A program made the position numbers and the translations under genes. DNA of 64,000 nt from Roseitranquillus sp963709765 (GTDB taxonomy: Bacteria; Pseudomonadota; Alphaproteobacteria; Rhodobacterales; Rhodobacteraceae). Each line of letters opens with the position of its first letter. Positions within the stretch are counted from its first letter, which is position 1. The notes beneath the pieces were generated by a model that saw nothing but the letters and a program-made list of their open reading frames with translations, was not told where the DNA came from and did no database searches. Below are positions 10,844 through 20,166 of this stretch, piece by piece. Where the stretch lies: contig CAVPXL010000004.1 in assembly GCA_963709765.1 (NCBI GenBank), positions 199,015-263,014 of the forward strand, written 5' to 3'.

Positions 10844-10906
10844 GGTGTCCTCCGTGGTTCCCTTGCGTGCACAACCTGTGGGCAGGCAAGGGAGTTCCGG
10901 AGGGCG

Positions 10907-11506
10907 TCAGCCGCGCCGCCGCACCAGCCCGAAGAGCCCCAGCGCGCCCGCCAGCAGCGGCAGCCCCGCTGGCAGCGGGATCACCCCCGCCTCCTCCGGC
11001 CCGAAACGCACCGTCAGCGTGTCGTCGGTCGCCAGCGTGTAGACGTGGCTGCCGGGGGTCACGCCGAGGCTCGCGAACGTCGCGCCGGCGAAATCGAGCG
11101 TCGCCTGCACCGGGCCTGCGCTGAAACCCTCGGGAAGCAACAGAAGCGGCGGTCCGAACTGTGTCTGGTCCTCGACAATGATGACGGCAAGCGCCAGGGC
11201 GAGCTCCAGTCCCGTTGCGACACCCGGTGTGAATGTGCCGGTGCCGAAGCTCAGCGGACCGTCGATCGCGTAGGGCTCGAGAAGCGGCCCCGCAAAGTCG
11301 CTGGTGGACAGCGCGCCCTGCTGAGGTTCTATCCCGGGGGTGAAATCGAACCCGCTCGGAAGCGCGGCCCCGGGGTCGAGCTCTCCCGTGAGCGTCCCCT
11401 GCACCCCGCTCCCCGTTTCCACGAAGCTGAACACCGCCGCCGCATCCGCCGCGCCCGCGCTCACCGCGACGCCGAGCGCCGCCGCCATAACCGTTTTCAT
11501 CATCAC
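10907..11506 (-). CDS. VPLPA-CTERM secreted protein
   Basis: This 199-residue protein has an N-terminal signal peptide (MKTVMAAALGVAVSAGAADA) and a C-terminal sorting signal VIPLPAGLPLLAGALGLFGL ending in VRRRG, the VPLPA form of PEP-CTERM used by Rhodobacterales. The middle part (FSFVETGSGVQGTLTGELDP) is a beta-rich extracellular domain of unknown function like those in other PEP-CTERM proteins. The tail predicts transfer by an exosortase and loss of the helix; the exosortase is elsewhere. AGGGAGGGG precedes the ATG. It is monocistronic. Confidence 0.85.
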   Translation of the reverse strand: MMMKTVMAAALGVAVSAGAADAAAVFSFVETGSGVQGTLTGELDPGAALPSGFDFTPGIEPQQGALSTSDFAGPLLEPYAIDGPLSFGTGTFTPGVATGLELALALAVIIVEDQTQFGPPLLLLPEGFSAGPVQATLDFAGATFASLGVTPGSHVYTLATDDTLTVRFGPEEAGVIPLPAGLPLLAGALGLFGLVRRRG

Positions 11507-11711
11507 CCCTCCCTGGTCTCCCCAGAAAAGGCTACGGACCCGCGCACCGCGCTGTCAATCGAAATTTCGCACAACAAGTCACTGTATAGCATAGATTTTT
11601 CGCGCTTCACCCCCTCCGGGCGAGGCTTCGCGCCCAGCCTCCATCGCAGCGTGCGGGAACCGGCCGCCCCGCTCCCGCGCTGTAGCCCCGAGGCAGAGAA
11701 AGGCAAAAATC

Positions 11712-12317
11712 ATGTTCGACTGGATCACCGGTTTTCTCGATACCATCGGTCCGTTCGGCGTCGCCCTGCTGATGTTTCTTGAAAACGTCTTTCCGCCGAT
11801 CCCGTCGGAGCTGATCATGCCGCTCGCCGGCTACAACGCCGCGCGCGGCGAGGGCAGTCTCGTCGTCACCATCGTGGCCGGCAGCACCGGTTCGCTGCTC
11901 GGGGCCCTGCTGTGGTACTACATCGGCCTCTGGATCGGGCGCGACCGGGTCCACCGGCTGGCCGAGAAGCACGGGCGCTGGCTGACCGTATCGTCCGACG
12001 AATTCGAACAGGCGGAGGGCTGGTTCTCCCGCCACGGCGGCAAGGCGGTGTTCTTCGGCCGCCTGATCCCGACGGTGCGGACCTTCATCTCGGTGCCCGC
12101 CGGGATGGCCCGGATGCCGATGCCGAAGTTCCTGCTCTACTCCGCCGTGGGGACCGTCCTGTGGACGACGCTGCTGGCCTATGCCGGCTATGTTCTCGAG
12201 AGCCAGTACGAAAAGGTCTCGCAATGGCTGAACCCGGTCTCGAACGTCATCTTCGGCGGCATCGTGCTGTTCTACCTCTGGCGCGTCGTCACCTTCGACC
12301 GCCGCCAGAAGGCCTGA
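11712..12317 (+). CDS. DedA family membrane protein
   Basis: This 201-residue inner-membrane protein of the DedA/SNARE-associated family has the conserved front LLMFLENVFPPIPSELIMPL with the essential acidic residues, the loop FFGRLIPTVRTFISVPAG with the conserved Arg, and a C-terminal helix. DedA proteins are linked to undecaprenyl-phosphate or other lipid-carrier recycling. Length is normal. A GAGAAAGG-type ribosome site lies before the ATG. It diverges from the VPLPA gene across about 200 bases. Confidence 0.9.
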   Translation: MFDWITGFLDTIGPFGVALLMFLENVFPPIPSELIMPLAGYNAARGEGSLVVTIVAGSTGSLLGALLWYYIGLWIGRDRVHRLAEKHGRWLTVSSDEFEQAEGWFSRHGGKAVFFGRLIPTVRTFISVPAGMARMPMPKFLLYSAVGTVLWTTLLAYAGYVLESQYEKVSQWLNPVSNVIFGGIVLFYLWRVVTFDRRQKA

Positions 12318-12577
12318 CGACAGGTCCGGCTCCCGCCCGGTTCCGCACCGGGCCACGGGCGCCACGCATGACGCATCCCGCCGAGACCATGGGTCCCGCC
12401 GGCGCGATCCGGACTCCACCGAGCGATGTCACAAGACGCAATTCCGCGCCCGGCGGCAGGTTAGGATTTGCCGCGGTTTTGTGTATGAAGTTTAATCTGG
12501 GGGGGTAACTTCTTGCAACAAGTTGCAAGATCGACCCCCGACGGCACGATGTCCGCCGGAGGCGCCAGGGGCCGGGA
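12318..12577. other. 260-base space between convergent genes
   Basis: It lies between the DedA stop and the sodB stop. It contains a G run and the 20-base palindrome described separately. No gene or clear Rho-independent terminator is seen. Confidence 0.5.
12511..12530. promoter_or_regulatory. Perfect 9+9 palindrome, possible operator
   Basis: TCTTGCAAC and its exact complement GTTGCAAGA flank two A bases. The two-base spacer is too short for a stable hairpin loop, so a dimeric protein-binding site is more likely than a terminator. Its place between two converging genes is unusual. The binding protein is unknown. Confidence 0.5.
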
Positions 12578-13189
12578 TCAGCCCGCAGTCGAAAGCCTTT
12601 CGGCCACGTTCTCCCAGTTGATCAGCTTGTCGAGGAAGTTCGACAGGTAGGCCGGACGCTTGTTGCGGAAGTCGATATAGTAGCTGTGCTCCCACACGTC
12701 GCAGCCCAGAAGTGCAGTCTGATCAAAGCACAAGGGGTTCACGCCGTTCTCGGTCTTGGTCACCTTGAGGGTGCCGTCCTTCTCCGCCACCAGCCAGGCC
12801 CAGCCCGAGCCGAACTGCCCCGCCCCGGCGGCCGAGAACTCCTCCTTGAACTTGTCGACCGACCCGAACGCATCCACGATCCGCCGCTCCAGCTCGGACG
12901 GCATCCGGCTCTCGTTCGGCGTCATCATTTCCCAGAACTGGTTGTGATTCCAATACTGTGAAGCGTTGTTGAAGATCCCGCTCTGGGCCACCGCGTCGGG
13001 CTTGTAGGTGCCCTTGACGATCTCCTCGACCGACTTGCCTTCCCACTCCGTCCCGGCGACGGCCTTGTTGCCGTTGTCGACATAGGCCTTGTGGTGGATG
13101 TCGTGGTGGTATTCCAGCGTCTCGCGGCTCATGCCCTTGTCGGCCAGTGCATCGTGCGAATACGGCAGATCAGGTAGTTCGAAAGCCAT
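12578..13189 (-). CDS. sodB: Superoxide dismutase [Fe/Mn]
   Basis: This 203-residue enzyme dismutates superoxide to oxygen and peroxide in the cytoplasm. Metal ligands are visible: His in TLEYHHDIHHKAYVDN, His in ASQYWNHNQFW, and Asp and His in the signature DVWEHSYYIDF. AGQFGSGWAWL carries the outer-sphere Gln in the position usual for Fe-type enzymes, so iron is the likelier metal. Length is standard. GGAGGGAGACCG precedes the ATG. The sox operon lies upstream on the same strand but is separated by 150 bases, so sodB probably has its own promoter. The neighbouring H2O2-producing sarcosine oxidase may be coincidental. Confidence 0.95.
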   Translation of the reverse strand: MAFELPDLPYSHDALADKGMSRETLEYHHDIHHKAYVDNGNKAVAGTEWEGKSVEEIVKGTYKPDAVAQSGIFNNASQYWNHNQFWEMMTPNESRMPSELERRIVDAFGSVDKFKEEFSAAGAGQFGSGWAWLVAEKDGTLKVTKTENGVNPLCFDQTALLGCDVWEHSYYIDFRNKRPAYLSNFLDKLINWENVAERLSTAG

Positions 13190-13339
13190 CGGTCTCCCTC
13201 CATCTATCGGCGATTACCTGCAGCAATGGAGCGTCCGCGCGATGCCCGTCAACCCCTGTCACACAACGCGAGCGCCCGCCGGCACTCCCCCGCCCGAGGC
13301 CAGTGAGGGGTGGGCTTGTCCCGCGATCCCAGTGACTTG

Positions 13340-13927
13340 TCAGATCGATGGCACCGCGTCCGGCTCGGGTCGTCCATGGAGATCCAGTGCCGCATCGGGG
13401 TCCGCCGCGTCCGCAAGAAGGTCGAAGACATACGTCGCGACGGATCTGAAACAGACCAATTCGATCCGCCCCTCGCGCACCCAGAACGCCACCGGCACCT
13501 GACCCAGCCGCGTCCGCCGCACCCGTCCCGTCGGCAGGCCGACCGGCCCGACATCGGCAGGCGTCAGCTTGGCCAGCACGTCGCGCGCCTTTGCCCCATC
13601 CAACGTCACACACGCCCGCATGTCGGACACATCGGCGACAAGAACATGCAACCCGTCAACCGCCCGCGTCAGATCTTCGACGCAATCCGGCAAGCTATCC
13701 GTCTGCACTACAAGCAAGACTTCATCCGGCGACATCCAGAGCGACAGCCGCCCCTCCCGGTCCGCCAGCATCCCCTGTTCGGGCATCGCGAACCCGGCCG
13801 ACGCGATGGCGTCGCGCACACCCTCGTCCGAAAGGTCGCCGCGCAAAGCGATCATGCCCCGAGGCGCGGCCTCCGAAAGGGTCGCGAGCCCTTCGAACCG
13901 GCGCCCCTCGAGCGGCGTTTCAGGCAT
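13340..13927 (-). CDS. soxG: Sarcosine oxidase gamma subunit
   Basis: This 195-residue protein is the small gamma subunit of the heterotetrameric sarcosine oxidase. It has the SoxG features PRGMIALRGDLSDEGV and LWMSPDEVLLVVQTD in a folate-binding-like fold. It overlaps the end of soxA by 8 bases and is the last gene of the operon, the normal place for soxG. It has no catalytic residues of its own; it stabilises the complex. Confidence 0.88.
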   Translation of the reverse strand: MPETPLEGRRFEGLATLSEAAPRGMIALRGDLSDEGVRDAIASAGFAMPEQGMLADREGRLSLWMSPDEVLLVVQTDSLPDCVEDLTRAVDGLHVLVADVSDMRACVTLDGAKARDVLAKLTPADVGPVGLPTGRVRRTRLGQVPVAFWVREGRIELVCFRSVATYVFDLLADAADPDAALDLHGRPEPDAVPSI

Positions 13928-16917
13928 TCAGACGCTCCCCGTCCTTGTCGTAGAGAACCGGATCCACGATCTCCGCGCGGCATTCGGTTCCGTCGGGCTG
14001 CGGCAGGACGACCGTTTCCCCCATGCGCTCCGGCCCCCTTTCGACGAGGGCCATCGCGATCCCACGCCCGAACGTGGGCGAATGATAGGACGAGGTCACG
14101 CGCCCCGCGACCACCCTCTGGTCATTGGCGTCGCGCCCCTGGCCGGCGATGTAGCTGCCCTGGGGGATGACCGACCCGTCCTGCGTCCGAAGTCCGACGA
14201 GCTGCCAGCGCGGGCCGGTCATGTGCGGTCGCATCTGGCCCCGTTTGCCGATGAAATCGTCCTTCTTCCCCGCGATGGCCCAGCCGAGGCCGAGATCCTG
14301 CGGGATGATCGTCCCGTCCGTCTCCTCGCCGATCATGATGTAGCCCTTCTCGGCGCGCAGGATGTGCATGGCTTCGGTGCCGTAGGGCGTGACGCCCATC
14401 TCCGAACCGGCCTCGATCAGAGCGTCCCAGAGCTCCCCGCCGCGGTTCGCGGGAACGGCGACCTCGAAGCTGAGCTCGCCCGAGAACGAGATGCGGAAAA
14501 CACGGGCCCGAATGCCGCCGACCTCGCCCTCGGCCCAATGCATGAAAGGCAGCGCCTCGGGCGACAAGTCCAACCCGGCCAGCCGGTCCAGCAGCGTGCG
14601 TGCCGCGGGACCGGCCACGGCGATCTGGGCGTATTGCTCGGTGAGGTTCAGGACATGGACGCGCCAATCCCACCACTCGGTCTGGAGCCACTCTTCCATG
14701 TGGGCATGGATACGCTCGGCACCGCCGGTCGTCGTGTGGCAAAGCCAGGTGTCGGGCCCGAGGCGCGCCACCACGCCATCGTCGACGAGAAACCCGTTCT
14801 CGTCGCAGATCAGGCCATAGCGGCACTTCCCCGCGGCGATCGACGATGGGCGCCCGGTGTAGACCATGTCGAGGAAGCGACCCGCATCCGGGCCCCTGAC
14901 CAGGATCTTCCCCAGCGTCGAGGCGTCGAGCAGGCCGACACGCTCGCGCACGGCGGTGACCTCGCGCTGGGCGGCCGTGTCGCGGCTCTCGCCGGTGCGC
15001 GGATAGCTGTAGGGCCGGCGCCAGAGGCCCACCGGCTCCCACGCCGCGTGCAACTGCTCGTGCCGCGCATGGAGGGGTCCCCGGCGCACGGGCTGGAACA
15101 GGCCGCCGCGCGCCGGACCGGCAATCGTCCCGAGGGTCAGCGGCGTCCAGGGCGGGCGGAACGTGGTCGTCCCGACCTGCGGAATCGGTTCAGACAAAGC
15201 ATGAGAAAGGACAGCCAATCCGTTGATGTTGCTCAACTTCCCCTGATCTGTCGCCATCCCGAGCGTGGTGTAGCGCTTGGCATGCTCCACGCTGCGGTAG
15301 CCTTCCCGCGCCGCGAGGGCCACGTCGGACACTTTCACGTCGTTCTGAAAATCCAGCCACGTCTTCTCGCGCAGATCGGCCGAGGCGCCCTGCGGCATGT
15401 GCCAGACCGGCATGACCGCCGCCTCCTGGAATTCGTCCGCCTGCGCCGCGTCGCCGGCCGGCCCGGAATGCCCGAGGGCGGAGGCCGACTCGATGCCGGC
15501 GCCGTGTCCCGTGCCCAGGGCCTCGACGAGCGACAGGGCGCCGTCGGCGGCACCGGCGGACCGGACCATCGCCGCGCCGTCGGCGCCGGTGGGCGGGCGG
15601 TCGGGATCGGGCCGGAAACAGACCGCCGCCGCGTCCCAGAGGAGTTTGCCGCCGCAATGGGACCATAGATGGACCGCCGGCGACCATCCCCCCGACATGG
15701 CGACGGCGTCACAGTCCAGCGTCTCGCCCGCCACGCCCTCGCCCGCCTGGGCGCACAGGGTGACGCCCGTCAGGCGGCGGGCGTAATGCACTTCGCGCAG
15801 GCCCGTCCCGGTCTCCACGCGGATGCCGAGCGCACGCGCGCGCTCGGGCAGCGAACCCGTCGCGGCCGGGCGCGCGTCGACGATGCAGGGCACGCGCAAG
15901 CCGGCCTCCACAAGGGCGATGGCGGTGCGATAGGCATCGTCGTTGTTGGTCACGACGATGGTCCGATCGCCGGCGAGCGACGCCGTGATCGGCGAGGTAG
16001 TCGCGCACGGCCGACGCCAGCATGATGCCGGGCCTGTCGTTGCAGGCGAACGGCAGAGGCCGCTCGATCGCGCCGGTGGCCATGACGATCCGCGCGGCGC
16101 GGACCTTCCAGAGCCGTTCACGCGGGCCAGTCTCCGGGTGCTCGCAGGCGAGGACATAGCCGTGATCATAGACACCCACGACCTCGGTGGCGGCGCACAG
16201 ATGCACGTTGGGCATTGCCCTCAGGGTCGCGATCGCCTCGGCCACCCAGTCCCCGGGCGGCTTCCCGTCGATCGGTTCACCCTCCACCGGCGCCCGCCCT
16301 CCCCAGTGACGCCCCTGCTCGCACAACATCACCCGCGCCCCGGCCCGCGCAGCCGCGAGAGCGGCCGACAGGCCGGAGACACCGCCCCCGGCCACGAGCA
16401 CCTCTACATGCGCATGGGCGTGCTCGTAGCGGTCGGGGTCGCGCGCGTCGGCCTCGGGCGCACGCCCCAATCCGGCAGCCTGACGGATCAGCGGCTCGTA
16501 GACGCTCTCCCAGAAGCGGCGCGGCCACATGAAGGTCTTGTAGTAGAACCCCGCCGGCAGGACGCGCGACAGGGCCGCGTTGACGATTCCCACATCGAAC
16601 GAGAGGCTGGGCCAGCAATTCTGGCTGCGCGCGGCAAGACCGTCGTGCAGCGGCACCAGCGTGGCGCGGGCGTTGGGCTCGAATTTGTCGCCGGTCCCGA
16701 GCGCCACAAGCGCGTTCGGTTCCTCCGATCCGCGCGCCACGACGCCGCGCGGACGATGATACTTGAAGGACCGGCCGCAGATGACCTGCCCGTTCGCCAT
16801 CAGTGCCGAGGCGAGCGTGTCACCCTCGAAGCCGCGCATGGCCCGGCCGTCAAAACTGAAGTGCAACGGACGCGACCTGTCGATGAGCCGGCCGCCGCGT
16901 TCGAGCCGGGAACTCAT
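13920..16917 (-). CDS. soxA: Sarcosine oxidase alpha subunit, frameshifted
   Basis: The alpha subunit of tetrameric sarcosine oxidase (about 998 residues) oxidises sarcosine and feeds the formaldehyde unit to tetrahydrofolate. The N-terminal 2Fe-2S-like Fer2_4 region (MRGFEGDTLASALMANGQ) is followed by a dinucleotide fold VLVAGGGVSGLSAALAAARA, a long oxidoreductase region and the C-terminal aminomethyltransferase (GcvT-like) half (GLLDASTLGKILVRGPDAGR, FRISFSGELSFEVAVP). The frame breaks at about 15978-15988, after DYLADHGV and before AGDRTIVVTNNDDAYRTA; one extra base explains it. The ATG overlaps the soxD stop (ATGA). A sequence error is the simpler explanation because both halves are fully conserved. 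Confidence 0.92.
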
Positions 16918-17231
16918 CGGACGCTCTCCCCGCCGGCGCGGCCGATCCGGCCGCGGATTTCGTCGGGGGGCCCCGAGGTCTGGGCCGGGTAGGTTCCGAA
17001 GACCTCGTTGGTCAGGGTGGACCGCGCGGCGTGAAACCACTTTCCGCATCCGAAGCTATGCCGCCAGCGCTCGAGATGCACGCCGCGCGGATTTTCGCGC
17101 AGGAACAGATACGCCTCGAAATCCGAGTCGGGGCTATCGGGCCCGGCGCGGCGCAGATGGGCCTCTCCGCCCGGCGTCAGCTCGGTTTCGTCGGCGTCGA
17201 CACCGCAACACGGGCAGCGCAGCATCAGCAT
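16914..17231 (-). CDS. soxD: Sarcosine oxidase delta subunit
   Basis: This 105-residue subunit has the N-terminal zinc ribbon LRCPCCGVDADETEL and the family segment AYLFLRENPRGVHLERWRHS followed by GCGKWFHAARSTLTNEVFGT. In known structures the delta subunit binds zinc through three Cys and a His. Its stop overlaps the soxA start, so translation is coupled. Confidence 0.93.
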   Translation of the reverse strand: MLMLRCPCCGVDADETELTPGGEAHLRRAGPDSPDSDFEAYLFLRENPRGVHLERWRHSFGCGKWFHAARSTLTNEVFGTYPAQTSGPPDEIRGRIGRAGGESVR

Positions 17232-17294
17232 GACGCCGCCCCTCTACGGTCCTGGTTCGATCGGACGAGCCAAGTGTCGGGGTTCAGGCGAACG

Positions 17295-17438
17295 TCAATC
17301 CTCGACGATCGTTTCCGTCTCGACCCCGGGGTCGACGGCGTCCGCCGCCTCTTCGCCGAGCTCGATGATCCCCGCGAGCACGAGAATGACGATGAGAACG
17401 ACAATCGCGACAATGGCGATGATGATGTTTCGGACCAT
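17295..17438 (-). CDS. 47-residue single-pass membrane protein in the sox operon
   Basis: The frame begins with ATG at 17438, eight bases after a strong GGAGGTG, and reads MVRNIIIAIVAIVVLIVILV followed by LAGIIELGEEAADAVDPGVE and TETIVED. It is one Ile/Val-rich helix with a short basic N-terminus and an acidic C-terminal tail. It sits between soxB and soxD on the same strand, with 97 and 63 bases to each. No family is recognised. The helix, ribosome site and position support a real gene; a role in anchoring or in sarcosine uptake is only a guess. Confidence 0.7.
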   Translation of the reverse strand: MVRNIIIAIVAIVVLIVILVLAGIIELGEEAADAVDPGVETETIVED

Positions 17439-17535
17439 GTATGAGCACCTCCGGTTGAACCGGCCTTACCTCTTGCCGGCATGGTAGAGCCTAGCCCGGC
17501 ACCGCACCACGTGCCATCCTCAAGCCATCGCGTTC

Positions 17536-18783
17536 TCAATGGGCTACCCCTGCTGCAACACTTTCGTCGATGAACCGCCCCTCGCGGTATCTCTCCAGCC
17601 CGAAGGCTGCCGCCAGCGGCCCCGGAGCGTCGTTGGCCACAAGGTCCGCCATCGCCCAGCCGGAACCGGGAATCGCCTTGAACCCGCCCGTGCCCCAACC
17701 GCAATTGACGTAGATGCCGCCGACCGGCGTCTTCGACAGGATCGGCGAGCGGTCGCCGGTCATGTCTACGATCCCGCCCCATTGGCGCAGCATCTTGAGA
17801 CGGCTGAGCATCGGGAACGTCTCGACCAGGGCGCGCACCGTTTCCTCGATGTGGTGGAACGAGCCGCGCTGGGTGTAGGCGTTGTAGCCGTCGGTACCGC
17901 CGCCGATCACCATCTCGCCCTTGTCGGACTGGCTCATGTAGCCATGGACGGTGTTGGCCATCACGACCACGTCCATGCAGGGCTTGATCGGCTCGGAGAC
18001 GAGGGCCTGGAGCGGCACGCTCTCGATCGGCAGGCGAAATCCCGCCATGTCGGCCAGCGCGCCCGAATGGCCGGCGACGACAAGGCAGAGACTGTCGCAC
18101 GCGATTTCGCCGCGCGTGGTTTCGACCGATTGCACGCGCCCGTTTCCGGAGCGGATGCCGGTCACCTCGCAGCGCTCGATGATGTCCATGCCCATGTCGG
18201 AGCACGCCCGCGCATAGCCCCAGGCCACGGCGTCGTGCCGCGCGGTCCCGCCCCGCGACTGCCAGAGCGCGCCCAGCACCGGATAGCGCGGCCCCGCGAC
18301 CTCGATGATCGGGCAGAGCTCCTTCACCCGGTCGGGGGTGACGTACTCCGTCTCCACCCCCTGAAGCGCGTTGGCCTGAGCGGTGCGCCTGTAGCCGCGC
18401 ACCTCGTGTTCGGTCTGCGCCAGCATCAGCACGCCGCGCGGGCTGAACATGACGTTGAAATTGAGGTCCTGGCTCAACCCTTCGTACAGCGCGCGCGACT
18501 TCTCGTAGATCGCGGCCGAAGGGTCCTGCAGGTAGTTCGAGCGGATGATCGTGGTGTTCCGCCCGGTATTGCCGCCGCCGAGCCAACCCTTTTCCAGCAC
18601 CGCCACATCCGTGATGCCGTGGTTGCGGCCGAGGTAATAGGCCGTGGCCAGCCCGTGCCCACCCGCGCCCACGATGATGACGCGGTAACGGCGGCGCGGC
18701 GCGGCCGCACCCCAGGCGCGCTGCCAGCCCGTGTGGTGACGGACCGCCTCGCGCGCGATCGCCCAGGCCGAATATCGCCGCAT
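17536..18783 (-). CDS. soxB: Sarcosine oxidase beta subunit
   Basis: The 415-residue beta subunit carries FAD and the covalent FMN and oxidises sarcosine. The N-terminal ADP-binding fold YRVIIVGAGGHGLATAYYLG is followed by the family segment WLGGGNTGRNTTIIRSNYL. The segment GGTARHDAVAWGYARAC contains the His expected to hold FMN. The C-terminus has the FAD segment IYVNCGWGTGGFKAIPGSG. The ATG at 18783 is chosen because homologues begin MRRYSAWAIARE; an upstream in-frame start would add 27 atypical residues. It is the first gene of the operon and diverges from ccmI over about 160 bases. Confidence 0.93.
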   Translation of the reverse strand: MRRYSAWAIAREAVRHHTGWQRAWGAAAPRRRYRVIIVGAGGHGLATAYYLGRNHGITDVAVLEKGWLGGGNTGRNTTIIRSNYLQDPSAAIYEKSRALYEGLSQDLNFNVMFSPRGVLMLAQTEHEVRGYRRTAQANALQGVETEYVTPDRVKELCPIIEVAGPRYPVLGALWQSRGGTARHDAVAWGYARACSDMGMDIIERCEVTGIRSGNGRVQSVETTRGEIACDSLCLVVAGHSGALADMAGFRLPIESVPLQALVSEPIKPCMDVVVMANTVHGYMSQSDKGEMVIGGGTDGYNAYTQRGSFHHIEETVRALVETFPMLSRLKMLRQWGGIVDMTGDRSPILSKTPVGGIYVNCGWGTGGFKAIPGSGWAMADLVANDAPGPLAAAFGLERYREGRFIDESVAAGVAH

Positions 18784-18945
18784 CTGCCGTGGCCCCCTGC
18801 CAACTCCTCGCGCCCAGTCTTGGAAGCTGCACCGGGCATTGCCAAGCCGTGCGCGGCGGATCACACCCTGATCGCGACATCTCGTCCCGCCACCTCTTTC
18901 GCACCGGCAGCACAGAAGCTAGATCGGGGGGCGAAGGGGATGGAT
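18784..18945. promoter_or_regulatory. Divergent soxB/ccmI intergenic region
   Basis: These 160 bases must hold the promoters of both the sox operon and the ccmI operon if each is transcribed from its first gene. I see no clear operator. Confidence 0.4.
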
Positions 18946-20166
18946 ATGACGTTCTGGTTTATCGTGACGGCAATGGCACTGCTCAGCGCTGCGATCGTGG
19001 CGCTGCCGGCGCTCGCGCGCCGCAAGGCGCCGCCCTCCACAGGCGCGCGTGACGTCGCCGTCTACCGCGATCAGCTCAGCGAGATCGAGCGCGACCTGGA
19101 GCGGGGCGTGGTCTCTCCTGACGAGGCGGCGCGGATCCGGGTCGAAGTCTCGCGGCGCCTGCTCGACGCCGATCGCAAGGCGCAGGCCGCGACAGGCGAC
19201 ACGCCGGCGCCACGCTGGGTCAGCGTTGCGCTGGTCGCATCTGTCGCCCTGCTGCTCCTCGGCGGCAGCGTCCTCATCTACGACGAGATCGGCGCGCCAG
19301 GCTATGGTGACATGCCCATGGCCGCCCGGATCGAGGCGGCCGAGGCCGCACGCGCCGAGCGCCCCGATCAGGCGGAAGCGGAAGCGCGCATGGAGGAAAT
19401 GCCGAGTCTGGGGCGCGAACCCACCGCGGAGTTCGAAACCCTGATGACCCGGCTTCGGGCCGCGGTCGTGGACCGACCGGACGACCTTCAGGGGCACATC
19501 CTTCTGGCGCGCAATGAAGCGGGTCTTGGCAATTTCGCGGCGGCCTACGCGGCGCAGGCCCGGGTGATCGACCTCAAGGGTGGTGCCGCGACGGCCGATG
19601 ACTGGGCCGATTATGGCGAACTGCTGGTGATGGCGGCGGGTGGATATGTCTCGCCGGAGGCGGAGGCGGCGCTGGGTCAGGTGCTGCGGCGAGATCCGCG
19701 TGACGGGCGCGCGCGCTATTATCTCGGTCTGATGTTCCTGCAGACAGGACGCCCCGATCAGGCCTTTCGCATCTGGCGCGCGCTGCTTGAGGAAAGCAGT
19801 CCAGCCGCCCCCTGGGTCGCGCCCATCCGCGAGCGGATCGAGCCGCTGGCGCGCCTGGCGGGTGTAGAATACCGCCTGCCCGCGCAAAGGGGTCCGAGCG
19901 CGGCCGACATGGAGGCCGCCGCAGAGATGAGCAGCGAGGATCGCGCGGCGATGGTCCAGAGCATGGTCGAGCGCCTGTCGGATCGTCTGGCGCGCGAAGG
20001 CGGCCCTGCCGAAGACTGGGCGCGGCTGATCACGGCGCTCGGTGTTCTCGGGCGGACGGACGATGCGCGCGACATCTACGCCGAGGCCCGTGAGACCTTC
20101 GGCAGCGAGCCGTCGGCGCTGGCCGCCATCAATGCGGCGGCCGAACGCGCCGGGATCGCCCGATGA
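18946..20166 (+). CDS. ccmI: Cytochrome c biogenesis protein CcmI (CycH)
   Basis: This 406-residue protein takes part in apocytochrome c delivery to the haem ligation complex at the periplasmic face. It begins with a membrane helix (FWFIVTAMALLSAAIVALPA), then a short cytoplasmic coiled region (VYRDQLSEIERDLERGVVSP), a second helix (VSVALVASVALLLLGGSVLI) and a C-terminal TPR domain (DGRARYYLGLMFLQTGRPDQ). This is the CcmI layout. The ATG at 18946 has AAGGGG six bases upstream; an ATG at 18940 directly abuts the site and is less likely. The stop overlaps ruvX (ATGA). Confidence 0.9.
   Translation: MTFWFIVTAMALLSAAIVALPALARRKAPPSTGARDVAVYRDQLSEIERDLERGVVSPDEAARIRVEVSRRLLDADRKAQAATGDTPAPRWVSVALVASVALLLLGGSVLIYDEIGAPGYGDMPMAARIEAAEAARAERPDQAEAEARMEEMPSLGREPTAEFETLMTRLRAAVVDRPDDLQGHILLARNEAGLGNFAAAYAAQARVIDLKGGAATADDWADYGELLVMAAGGYVSPEAEAALGQVLRRDPRDGRARYYLGLMFLQTGRPDQAFRIWRALLEESSPAAPWVAPIRERIEPLARLAGVEYRLPAQRGPSAADMEAAAEMSSEDRAAMVQSMVERLSDRLAREGGPAEDWARLITALGVLGRTDDARDIYAEARETFGSEPSALAAINAAAERAGIAR

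Noticed and set aside
12485..12508. Seven-codon peptide MKFNLGG next to the palindrome
   Set aside because: Too short and without a ribosome site; not supportable.
13569..15668. 699-codon plus-strand frame opposite soxA
   Set aside because: Shadow of soxA; no recognisable domain and atypical composition.
17539..20166. One 875-codon open frame spanning soxB antisense and ccmI
   Set aside because: The first 470 codons are the complement of soxB and are His/Arg/Asp-rich; only the part from 18946 is CcmI, with its own ribosome site.
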